This document shows, piece by piece, positions 43,165 through 50,506 of a stretch of 60,490 nucleotides of DNA. The number at the start of each line of letters is the position of its first letter. Positions within the stretch are counted from its first letter, which is position 1. The notes under the pieces are model-generated. The model ran no database searches. It had not been told where the DNA came from and was given only the letters and a program-made list of their open reading frames with translations. Origin of the DNA: WJLY01 sp964562405 (GTDB taxonomy: Bacteria > Joyebacterota > Joyebacteria > Joyebacterales > Joyebacteraceae); contig CAZLTC010000009.1 in the NCBI GenBank assembly GCA_964562405.1, forward strand, positions 1-60,490, written 5' to 3'. The position numbers and the translations under genes are program-made.

Positions 43165-44148
43165 CTAGGCAGCGCGCCTCTGCTGCGCCGCGATCTGACC
43201 GAGGATCTCGAGAACGACCCTGAGAGCCTTGAGGCCGTCCTCACCCGAGACCACGGGTCTGGTCCCGCCGGTCACGGCCTCCACGAACGAAGCCAGCTCC
43301 AGCTTCAGCGGCTCCGTCGTATCCAGAGCCAGGTCCTCGTAGTCGACGACGTCAGACAACCCCCCCGGCATCTCGCCGGACGCCAGTCGGACGAGGAGCT
43401 CGGGCGACAGGTCCTTCTTCCTGAAGACCTGGGCCCTGGGGGCCATGCAATCGACGGTGATGTAGGCGTCCGGCTGGAAGAACCGAATCTTCCGAACCTT
43501 CTCCCGCGAGGCTCTGCTGGCAGTCACGTTGGCAATGCATCCGCTCTCGAAACCGATCCGCGCGTTCGCGATGTCGACCGACGGGGACAGTACGGGCACC
43601 CCCACGGCGCTGATGTTCGAGACTTCCGAATCGACGGTCGCCAGGATGAGATCTATGTCATGTATCATCAAGTCGAGCACGACCGCAACGTCGGTCCCGC
43701 GCGGCACGAACGTGGCCAGCCGGTGCGCCTCGATGAATCTCGGACCGGAGAGCACCTGAAGCGCCGCACGTATGGCGGGGTTGAACCTCTCGATGTGCCC
43801 CACCTGAACGACCAGTCCTCGGGCGCCAGCCGCTTCGACTATGTCGGTCGCCTCCTCCACCGTCGTGGCGATGGGCTTCTCTATCAGCACGTGCACACCC
43901 GCGTCGATGCACTCGCGCGCCACCGAGTGGTGGTCCGTGGTCGGCACGGCGACGCTCACGGCATCGACGGCCGCGAGAAGCGACCCGATGTCCGCGTACG
44001 CGGTACCCCCGTGCTCGGCCGCGGCCTTCTCCGCTCGCGCCGCGTCCGTGTCGAACACGCCGACGAGCCTGCAGTCCGGAAGCTCGGAGTAGACCCTCGC
44101 GTGGTGCTGACCGAGATGCCCGACGCCGACGACTCCCACCTTCAGCAA
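43165..44148 (-). CDS. gnnA: Gfo/Idh/MocA oxidoreductase, GnnA-like
   Basis: This 327-residue NAD(P)-dependent enzyme has the Rossmann motif VGVVGVGHLGQHHARVYSEL, the EKP motif (VLIEKPIATT) and the C-terminal beta-sheet domain with LMIHDIDLILATVDSEVSN. A member of this family between lpxA and lpxB is the hallmark of GnnA, which oxidises UDP-GlcNAc at C3 before GnnB transaminates it to the 3-amino sugar used for amide-linked lipid A. No gnnB-like transaminase is in the window, so the role is inferred. TTG 44148 is chosen with GGAGG five bases upstream. The 89-nt gap to lpxA holds nothing recognisable. Confidence 0.8.
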   Translation of the reverse strand: MLKVGVVGVGHLGQHHARVYSELPDCRLVGVFDTDAARAEKAAAEHGGTAYADIGSLLAAVDAVSVAVPTTDHHSVARECIDAGVHVLIEKPIATTVEEATDIVEAAGARGLVVQVGHIERFNPAIRAALQVLSGPRFIEAHRLATFVPRGTDVAVVLDLMIHDIDLILATVDSEVSNISAVGVPVLSPSVDIANARIGFESGCIANVTASRASREKVRKIRFFQPDAYITVDCMAPRAQVFRKKDLSPELLVRLASGEMPGGLSDVVDYEDLALDTTEPLKLELASFVEAVTGGTRPVVSGEDGLKALRVVLEILGQIAAQQRRAA

Positions 44149-44237
44149 ACCGACCTCCAGGTATGAGGATGCGGGGCCATGGAACGCGTTTCCGCGCTGG
44201 GAACCGCGTTCCACGTCCGAGAGGAGCGCCACTGCGA

Positions 44238-45011
44238 CTACTTGATGATCCCTCTCTGCGAGTCTTCGATGAACTTGATCAGGCCCTCCACCTCCGAGCA
44301 AGTGGTCACCTCGTCGCGTATGCGGCGGAGCGCCTGTGTGGTATTCAGGTCAGAGAGATAGAGCAGGCGATAGCACTGGCGGAGCTTGTTCAGCGTGTCC
44401 TCGGCAAACCCCCGCCTCAGGAGCCCGACCGTGTTGACCTCGATAGGACGCGTTGGAACGCCACCGATCTTGAAGTAGGGCGGCACGTCCTTCGACACGC
44501 GGCACGCCCCCCCCACGTAGCTGTGGATGCCTATGCGAACGAACTGCTGCACGGCTGTCATGCCGCCTATGATCGCGTAGCTGTCCACCGAGACGTGACC
44601 CGCCAGGTTCACCGCGTTCACGATGACGACGTGGTCGCCGATGATGCAGTTGTGGGCTATGTGGGCGTAGGCCATGACGAGGCAGTCGCTGCCGACCACG
44701 GTGCTCTCGCCCGGGTCCGTGGCGCGGTTGATCGTTGAGAACTCGCGGATCGTCGTGCGGTCGCCGATCGTCAGGTGAGTCTCTTCGCCCCCGTACTTGA
44801 GATCCTGCGGATCTGTGCCGACCACGGCGCCGTGGCAGATCGTGCAGTCCTCGCCTATCGTGGTGTTGCGCTCGACGAGCGCCATCGAGCCGATCGTCGA
44901 CCCTCGCCCGACGGTGACGTTGGGACCGACGATCGCGAACGGTTCGATCACCGCGTCCGGGGCCAGCACGGCGCTCTCGTGGACAACTGCTCTAGCATCG
45001 ACACGTGTCAT
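44238..45011 (-). CDS. lpxA: UDP-N-acetylglucosamine O-acyltransferase
   Basis: This 257-residue left-handed beta-helix acyltransferase carries out the first lipid A step. Hexapeptide turns run through IEPFAIVGPNVTVGRGSTIG and beyond. Catalytic His120 is in AYAHIAHNC (His125 of the E. coli enzyme), and GGMTAVQQF has Gln155 where E. coli has His144. A helical C-terminal domain follows (LNKLRQCYRLLYLSDLNT). ATG 45011 has GGAGA upstream. With the GnnA-like neighbour, it may accept a 3-amino sugar nucleotide. Confidence 0.94.
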   Translation of the reverse strand: MTRVDARAVVHESAVLAPDAVIEPFAIVGPNVTVGRGSTIGSMALVERNTTIGEDCTICHGAVVGTDPQDLKYGGEETHLTIGDRTTIREFSTINRATDPGESTVVGSDCLVMAYAHIAHNCIIGDHVVIVNAVNLAGHVSVDSYAIIGGMTAVQQFVRIGIHSYVGGACRVSKDVPPYFKIGGVPTRPIEVNTVGLLRRGFAEDTLNKLRQCYRLLYLSDLNTTQALRRIRDEVTTCSEVEGLIKFIEDSQRGIIK

Positions 45012-45023
45012 CGGGTTCTCCGC

Positions 45024-46331
45024 CTATCTGTCGACGACCTGAGACCAGAGTTCTCCGTCGGCGACAAGTTCTCCCCTGACGTAGGCGGACGCGTGCATAC
45101 GGCAGGTGCCTCGACGCAGGTTCAGAAGCTCCAGCTCGAACCGGACGGTGTCGCCCGGCCTGACAGGCCTCCGGAACCTCGCATTGTCGATCCTCATGAA
45201 GTAGACGAGCTTAGACTCCCTGTCATCGACCCTCGACAGGAGAAGGAACCCTCCCACCTGAGCCATCGCCTCCACGAGCAGGACCGCGGGCACGATCGGA
45301 TGCCCGGGGAAGTGCCCGGCGAAGAACCACTCGTTCATCGTGAAGTTCTTCTCGCCCACCACCCGCTTGTCATCCAGTTCCAGGATCCTGTCGACGAAGA
45401 GGAACGGATAGCGGTGCGGCATGATCTGTTCGATCGCGCCGATGTCCCAGCTGGTCGTGTCGCCGTGCTTGATCTTCCCGCGCTTGATCGACCGGCGCAG
45501 CAACTCGACGAAACGCACGTTAGTGGCGTGACCTGACTTCGACGCGTAAACGTGTCCCTTGATCGGCTTGCCGAGCAGCGCCAGGTCACCCAGCAGGTCG
45601 AGGATCTTGTGCCTCACGAACTCGTCCGGGAAACGCAGATCGCTCTTGTTGACGATCCCATCATCGCCGACGACGATGGCGTTATCGAGGCTCCCGCCCT
45701 TTATGAGCCCCCGCTTCTGCAGGTCCTCCACGTCTCGCGCCAGCGCGAACGTGCGCGCCGGAGCTATCTCGTTGAGGAAGGTGTCCTCGGTGATCTCGAA
45801 GCTCGCGAACTGCGTTCCTATTGTCGGGTTGGAGTAGTCGATCGTGAACGACAGGCGGAATCCGTCGTGCGGCGAGGCCACGATGTGCACGTCACCCTCG
45901 TCGTAAGCGACCGGCTCCACGATCTCCAGGTACTGGAGCGCCGCGTCCTGCTGCTTGAGCCCCACTTCACGGAGAATGTCCACGAACGGCTTGCAGCTTC
46001 CGTCGGTCGGCTCGGCCGGCTCGTCCGAGTCGAGCTCGACGACGGCGTTGTCGACGCCTAGCCCGACGAGAGCCGCCAGCACGTGCTCCACGGTGTACAG
46101 ACGCACTGGGCCCTGCGCCAGGGTCGTCCTTCGCGGGTAGTCGGCGCTCTGTACGACGCAACCGATGGAGGCCGGTATCATCGGAGCGCCCGGCAGGTCG
46201 ATGCGCGCGAACACGATGCCTGAGTCCGGCGGCGCCGGCTTGAACGTGACCGTCGACCCCATCCCCGTGTGGATCCCGACGCCCGTGTACGAGCACTCGC
46301 CCTTGAGCGTCTGCTGGCGCTCTCTGGCCAT
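45024..46331 (-). CDS. lpxC/fabZ: Bifunctional LpxC deacetylase/FabZ dehydratase fusion
   Basis: This 435-residue fusion has LpxC in residues 1-290: TLKGECSYTGVGIHTG, the zinc ligand in YTVEHVLAALVGLG, and HKILDLLGDLALLG with the other two ligands. FabZ covers residues 295-435: IEQIMPHRYPFLFVDRILEL and the catalytic His-Glu pair in GHFPGHPIVPAVLLVEAMAQ. LpxC makes the committed lipid A step and FabZ supplies 3-hydroxyacyl-ACP dehydration. Such fusions are known from Bacteroidota/Chlorobiota and relatives. ATG 46331 has AGGAGG upstream and shares one base with the lpxD stop. GTG 46334 directly before it is an alternative. Confidence 0.95.
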   Translation of the reverse strand: MARERQQTLKGECSYTGVGIHTGMGSTVTFKPAPPDSGIVFARIDLPGAPMIPASIGCVVQSADYPRRTTLAQGPVRLYTVEHVLAALVGLGVDNAVVELDSDEPAEPTDGSCKPFVDILREVGLKQQDAALQYLEIVEPVAYDEGDVHIVASPHDGFRLSFTIDYSNPTIGTQFASFEITEDTFLNEIAPARTFALARDVEDLQKRGLIKGGSLDNAIVVGDDGIVNKSDLRFPDEFVRHKILDLLGDLALLGKPIKGHVYASKSGHATNVRFVELLRRSIKRGKIKHGDTTSWDIGAIEQIMPHRYPFLFVDRILELDDKRVVGEKNFTMNEWFFAGHFPGHPIVPAVLLVEAMAQVGGFLLLSRVDDRESKLVYFMRIDNARFRRPVRPGDTVRFELELLNLRRGTCRMHASAYVRGELVADGELWSQVVDR

Positions 46332-47368
46332 CACTCCTCCTCGAGGTCTCTCATTCTTCTCTCGAGCTCGCGCACCCTCCGAAAGAGCGTGGGCAGCCCC
46401 TGGACGCACGCGATGAGTCTCTTCGTCACTCTGTGGCCGCGGGCGGGGTATCCAGACACGACCGCGCCCGCGGGGATGGATCCCGTGACGCCGGACTGGG
46501 CGCCCACGACGGCCCCATCACCTATCGCCAGATGTCCCGCCACGCCTGCCTGCCCCGCCAGAACGACGTTGCTCCCGATCTCAGTGCTGCCGGAGATCCC
46601 GACCTGAGCCACTATGATAGACCCCTCGCCCACCACGACGTTGTGGCCTATCTGAACGAGGTTGTCTATCTTCGTGCCCCGGCCGATCCTCGTCTCGCCG
46701 ATCGTCGCCCTGTCGATGCAAACGTTCGAGCCTACCTCGACGTCGTCCTCGATCACCACGGTTCCCAGCTGCGGCACTTTCCTGTGGTCGCAGCCCGTGC
46801 CGCCGAGTGCGAACCCGAAACCGTCGGTGCCCACCACCGTGCCGGAGTGGATGATCACCCGATCGCCCAGCCAGCAGCCCGCCTTGAGCGTCACGTTGGA
46901 ATGGACTACGCAATCGCGCCCGATGCTGACGCCCTGCCCCAGGTAGACCCCGGGATGCAGCACGGACCCATGCCCGACGCGGACGTTCATCATCACGACG
47001 ACGTTCGGTCCGATGGAGACGCGTTCACCCAGCGTCGCCGAAGGATCGACGACCGCCCTGTCATCCACGCCCTCGAAACTCTCCTCCCGGCACGGGACGA
47101 GGATCTCCATGGCCCGCGCGAACGCGGCGTAGGCATCATCGACGACCAGGAGCGGCATGGAGACGCCCGAGGCGCTGTGCGCCCTGCCCACGACGACGGC
47201 CGACGCCTTCGTCGATGCCATGTACTGCTCGTACTTCGGATTGGACAGGAAGGTAAGCTCGCCGCGCGAGGCTTCCCTTATCCCGGCGACACCGGTGAGA
47301 ATGACCGTGCCGTCACCCACGACCTCGCCGCCGACGAGCGCGGAAAGTTCACTCAGGGTCATGCTCAT
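46331..47368 (-). CDS. lpxD: UDP-3-O-acylglucosamine N-acyltransferase
   Basis: This 345-residue enzyme has an N-terminal uridine-binding domain (LTFLSNPKYEQYMASTKASA), a beta-helix with ATIGETRIGRGTKIDNLVQI, and catalytic His in QIGHNVVVGEG. A long C-terminal helix follows (LPTLFRRVRELERRMRDL). ATG 47368 is preceded by GGGGAG, whose GGAG lies in the loop of a small hairpin. It belongs to the skp-lpxD-lpxC series and overlaps lpxC by one base. Confidence 0.94.
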   Translation of the reverse strand: MSMTLSELSALVGGEVVGDGTVILTGVAGIREASRGELTFLSNPKYEQYMASTKASAVVVGRAHSASGVSMPLLVVDDAYAAFARAMEILVPCREESFEGVDDRAVVDPSATLGERVSIGPNVVVMMNVRVGHGSVLHPGVYLGQGVSIGRDCVVHSNVTLKAGCWLGDRVIIHSGTVVGTDGFGFALGGTGCDHRKVPQLGTVVIEDDVEVGSNVCIDRATIGETRIGRGTKIDNLVQIGHNVVVGEGSIIVAQVGISGSTEIGSNVVLAGQAGVAGHLAIGDGAVVGAQSGVTGSIPAGAVVSGYPARGHRVTKRLIACVQGLPTLFRRVRELERRMRDLEEE

Positions 47369-47370
47369 TC

Positions 47371-47384
47371 GCCGGCTCCCCGGC
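47371..47384 (-). promoter_or_regulatory. Hairpin presenting the lpxD Shine-Dalgarno in its loop
   Basis: On the minus strand GCCGG and CCGGC (5-bp stem) enclose the tetraloop GGAG, the probable ribosome-binding core for lpxD, 2 nt before the ATG. The arrangement could modulate lpxD translation, or it may be a chance product of GC-rich sequence. Confidence 0.3.
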
Positions 47385-47406
47385 CGTCCCGACGAGCTCG
47401 GATCGG

Positions 47407-47946
47407 CTACTCGGTACCGCGGTTCAGCTTGTCTATGACTACCTGAGTGAGATCGGCCGCCGGATCGCCGTAGACGATCACGGCGCCCGGAGCCGCACCT
47501 GCGGCATCCAGTATCATCAGGTACTCATCCTCGGTCCCGATACCCTCCAGGATCGTGTTGATCCTGTCTATGACCGGCTGCCAGAGCTCCGCTTCGCGGC
47601 GGACGGCAAGCCCGCCGGAACCCCACACATCGTTAACGAAGCTCTCATACTCGGCGCGCTTCTGTTGGATGGAGTCCTGCTTCTGGCGAACCGCCTCGTC
47701 CGACAGCATGAGCTCCTGGCTCTTGAGCTCGTTCATGAGGCCGTCGATCTCGGACTCCATTGCGCGTGCCTGCTCTCTCCAGTCGGCCACCGAGGCGTTG
47801 ACCTGACTCTCAATGTCCTTGGCGCCTTCGTATTCGTTCAGGATGCGCTCCGAATTGATGTACCCGATCTTCTCGGCCGCCGACGCGGGCGTCGCGACCA
47901 GGAGCGCAACGGCTGCTGCTGAAACAAGGACCCCTGTGTATCTCAA
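47407..47946 (-). CDS. skp: OmpH/Skp-family periplasmic chaperone
   Basis: This 179-residue protein has a signal peptide (YTGVLVSAAAVALLVATPAS), then KIGYINSERILNEYEGAKDI, the typical Skp opening, and a long coiled coil (ARAMESEIDGLMNELKSQEL). Skp trimers carry unfolded outer-membrane proteins across the periplasm to BamA. The start is TTG 47946 with GGAGG five bases upstream. The order bamA-skp-lpxD is common in diderms. The C-terminal quarter, past the coiled coil, is longer and less helical than in short Skp proteins. Confidence 0.88.
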   Translation of the reverse strand: MRYTGVLVSAAAVALLVATPASAAEKIGYINSERILNEYEGAKDIESQVNASVADWREQARAMESEIDGLMNELKSQELMLSDEAVRQKQDSIQQKRAEYESFVNDVWGSGGLAVRREAELWQPVIDRINTILEGIGTEDEYLMILDAAGAAPGAVIVYGDPAADLTQVVIDKLNRGTE

Positions 47947-47978
47947 TGGAACCTCCGTTCATGGAGCAGAGGGCGAAA

Positions 47979-50387
47979 CTAGTAGTCGAGTCCGAACTGG
48001 TAATGCACCACCCAGTCGCCGCCCTTCTCGTCATCAAAGCCGTAGCCCATATCCACGCCCACGTTGCCCAGTATCGGGATCTCGACACGGACGCCGAAAC
48101 CGGCACCGACGTAGAGCTTGGTGATGTCGGTGTCTGCCTTCGATTGCCACGTGTTGCCCGCATCGACGAAGACGAGTGCGTAGATCGGAAGCTGGTCGCT
48201 CTCGTTCGTTATCGGCAGCTTGAGCTCGGCCGAGCCCAACAGCATGGTCCTTCCGCCGTACAGGTCCGAGCCCTCGGGCAGGATCGAGCGATTATCGTAT
48301 CCTCGAATGCCGTTCACCCCGACTCCGCCCAGTTCGAACCTCGTGTCGTCCGGAACCGTCGTGGGGTCACCGTAGCCCGTCACGATACCGGTGCGCCCCC
48401 TCAGCATGAGCGTCGTTCCCCAGAGCGACGGGATGAACTTCCGCGTGTCGATCACGTAGCGTTGGTACTCGACATCCCCGCCGAACACGCCACCGAAGAG
48501 GTCGGCCGTGAACCTCGTGTAGCTTCCCAGCCTCGGATGGAAACGGCGATCGGTCGTCCTGCGCGCCAACGTCGTGGTCAGACCGCTCCTCCACTCCCAA
48601 CCGTTGTTCACGGCGATGTAGTCGTTGGTCTCGGTGTCGACGACGATCTCGTTGGTATCGGTCACTGCGGACTCGATCCTCGCGTACTCCCTGAGCTTGT
48701 ACTGCTCCAGCGTGTACTTCGCGTACATCTGCGTGTAACGAGAGCCGAAGAACGGCCAGCCGACACGCAGGTCGCCGCCGCGACGTTCGCGCTCGACAAC
48801 GTAATACCTGTCGCAGTTCTCGCAGTTGACCACGTCATCGTACGAGCTGTTGTCCTCGAAGGCGTTGTCGTAGAACTCGACCGGGAGCGATGAATACGAG
48901 CGTTTGTCGTCGGTGTCGTAGACGTCGAATCCGACGGACAGCTGCCGGTTCAGGAACCAGGGCTCGGTGAACCCGAGCACGACCTCGGAGCTCTTCTTGC
49001 CGAACTCCCATTTGAGGTCCAGGTACTGCCCGTTCCCGAACAGGTTGCCCTCCGAAAGCTCCAGGAAGCCCGTTATGCCCTTCTCGCTCGTGTGTGAGAT
49101 ACCGACGCCCGCCTTGCCCGTCTGGCGCTCCTCGACCGTGAAGATGAGGTCGACGTCGTTCGGGTTCCGGCTCTCGGCGAACTCCACACCCGGGCCGTTG
49201 AAGAATCCCAGGTTGCCGATCCGCCTCTGGCTCGCGATGATCTCGCTGGTGCGGTAGAGATCGCCGGGTTTGACGCTCAACTCGCGCCTGATGACTCGTT
49301 CCTTGGTTCGCTCGTTGCCCGCGATGCGGATCTCGCCGATCCTGGCGGGGTCGGACTCGTCGACATGGAACGTGATCCTGACCTGGTCGCCGTCCTCCAC
49401 GTCCTCCACCTTGACGATCCGCGCGTGGATGTACCCGCGCTCGCCGTACCAGCTGTAGGCGTCCAGGATCGTCTCGTCGGCGAGCGGAGGCTTGTACGTG
49501 TCGCCGGCCTCGAGCTTCGTCAGATCGTGGAGGGCGTCCGCGGCGAAGTCCGAAGCACCCACCCACTCGACACCCGAGACCTCGTACAGCGAGCCCTCCT
49601 TGATGTTGATCGTCACGTCGACCTGCTCGCCGGACTCGTCGTACCGGGTCTCATAGCCCGTGGCCTTGGCGTCGATGTAGCCTTCCTGGCGGTAGCGGTC
49701 GGTGATCAGCTTGAGATCACCCTCAAGGACGTCCTTGTCCAGAAAGGCATTGGTCCGCCACCACCTGTCCTCCTTGGTCTTCATCGCCTTCTTGAGGTCG
49801 ACGCCCTCTATGACGCTGTTTCCCTTGAAGGATATGTGCTTCACCGTCACGCGCGTGTTCTCGGCTATGTCGAGCACGATGCGCACGGCGTTGCCGGGGG
49901 CGTCCTCGACCGTGGCGTCGACGGTCGCATAGGGATACCCCTTTGTCTCGTATATCTTGAGCATTGCGACCCGCGTGTCCTCGAGCGCGCTCGAGTCGTA
50001 GGGTGCGCCGCGCTTCACCTTGATGGCCGGCTCGAGGTCAGACTCGTCGACGCGATCGTTCCCTCTGAGCTCGACCGCAGCTATCCTCGGCCTCTCCTGG
50101 ACGGAGACGACGAGACTGAGGCCGCCCTCATCGCTCGCATCAGAGAGCACCTGAACGTCCGAGAAGTCACCCAGGGCGTAGAGCCTCCTGATGCCATCCC
50201 TCACCGTCTCGATCGACAGCTCCTCGCCGATCCGCACTCCCAGAGTCAGGAGGATGCGGTCGGAGGAGACGGTATCGTTTCCCTCAACGCGTATCGAATC
50301 GACCATTTGAGCGGCCGCTCCCGATGCCATGACCAGAACGACCAGCGCGGCCAGGGCCAAGGGCAGACGACCCTTGCAGTGCAGCAT
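47979..50387 (-). CDS. bamA: Outer-membrane protein assembly factor BamA
   Basis: This 802-residue protein has a signal peptide (LPLALAALVVLVMASGAAAQ), five POTRA domains (about 27-410; DSIRVEGNDTVSSDRIL, ISFKGNSVIEGVDLKKAMK, IRIAGNERTKERVIRRELSV) and an Omp85 barrel. The lid-loop motif is GIRGYDNRS. The barrel ends QFGLDY, with terminal Tyr instead of the more usual Phe. An unusual C-x2-C pair (Cys522, Cys525) sits in an early barrel loop. ATG 50387 is chosen for its GGAGG and signal peptide; an earlier start at 50438 has neither. It inserts beta-barrel proteins into the outer membrane. Confidence 0.93.
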   Translation of the reverse strand: MLHCKGRLPLALAALVVLVMASGAAAQMVDSIRVEGNDTVSSDRILLTLGVRIGEELSIETVRDGIRRLYALGDFSDVQVLSDASDEGGLSLVVSVQERPRIAAVELRGNDRVDESDLEPAIKVKRGAPYDSSALEDTRVAMLKIYETKGYPYATVDATVEDAPGNAVRIVLDIAENTRVTVKHISFKGNSVIEGVDLKKAMKTKEDRWWRTNAFLDKDVLEGDLKLITDRYRQEGYIDAKATGYETRYDESGEQVDVTINIKEGSLYEVSGVEWVGASDFAADALHDLTKLEAGDTYKPPLADETILDAYSWYGERGYIHARIVKVEDVEDGDQVRITFHVDESDPARIGEIRIAGNERTKERVIRRELSVKPGDLYRTSEIIASQRRIGNLGFFNGPGVEFAESRNPNDVDLIFTVEERQTGKAGVGISHTSEKGITGFLELSEGNLFGNGQYLDLKWEFGKKSSEVVLGFTEPWFLNRQLSVGFDVYDTDDKRSYSSLPVEFYDNAFEDNSSYDDVVNCENCDRYYVVERERRGGDLRVGWPFFGSRYTQMYAKYTLEQYKLREYARIESAVTDTNEIVVDTETNDYIAVNNGWEWRSGLTTTLARRTTDRRFHPRLGSYTRFTADLFGGVFGGDVEYQRYVIDTRKFIPSLWGTTLMLRGRTGIVTGYGDPTTVPDDTRFELGGVGVNGIRGYDNRSILPEGSDLYGGRTMLLGSAELKLPITNESDQLPIYALVFVDAGNTWQSKADTDITKLYVGAGFGVRVEIPILGNVGVDMGYGFDDEKGGDWVVHYQFGLDY

Positions 50388-50419
50388 CACATACCTCCAC
50401 GAAGGGGGGTCGAACCGGC

Positions 50420-50449
50420 ATGGTAGCATGCGGCCCACGACATTGTAAA
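50420..50449 (-). promoter_or_regulatory. Candidate promoter upstream of bamA
   Basis: Minus strand: TTTACA (50444-50449, 5 of 6), an 18-nt spacer, and TACCAT (50420-50425, 4 of 6). Predicted start near 50413 gives a short leader with GGAGG before ATG 50387. It could start the bamA-to-amrS transcription unit. Confidence 0.45.
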
Positions 50450-50506
50450 CGGAAAGTTAGGTGGCGGAACTTGTCTCCAGTGAAGCTGTTACGCAGAGCA
50501 GGCGCA

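Noticed and set aside
42205..44166. Long open plus-strand frame of about 650 codons opposite lpxB and gnnA
   Set aside because: It is antisense to two clearly conserved genes, has an Arg/His/Pro-rich composition, and shows no domain. High GC makes such frames common.
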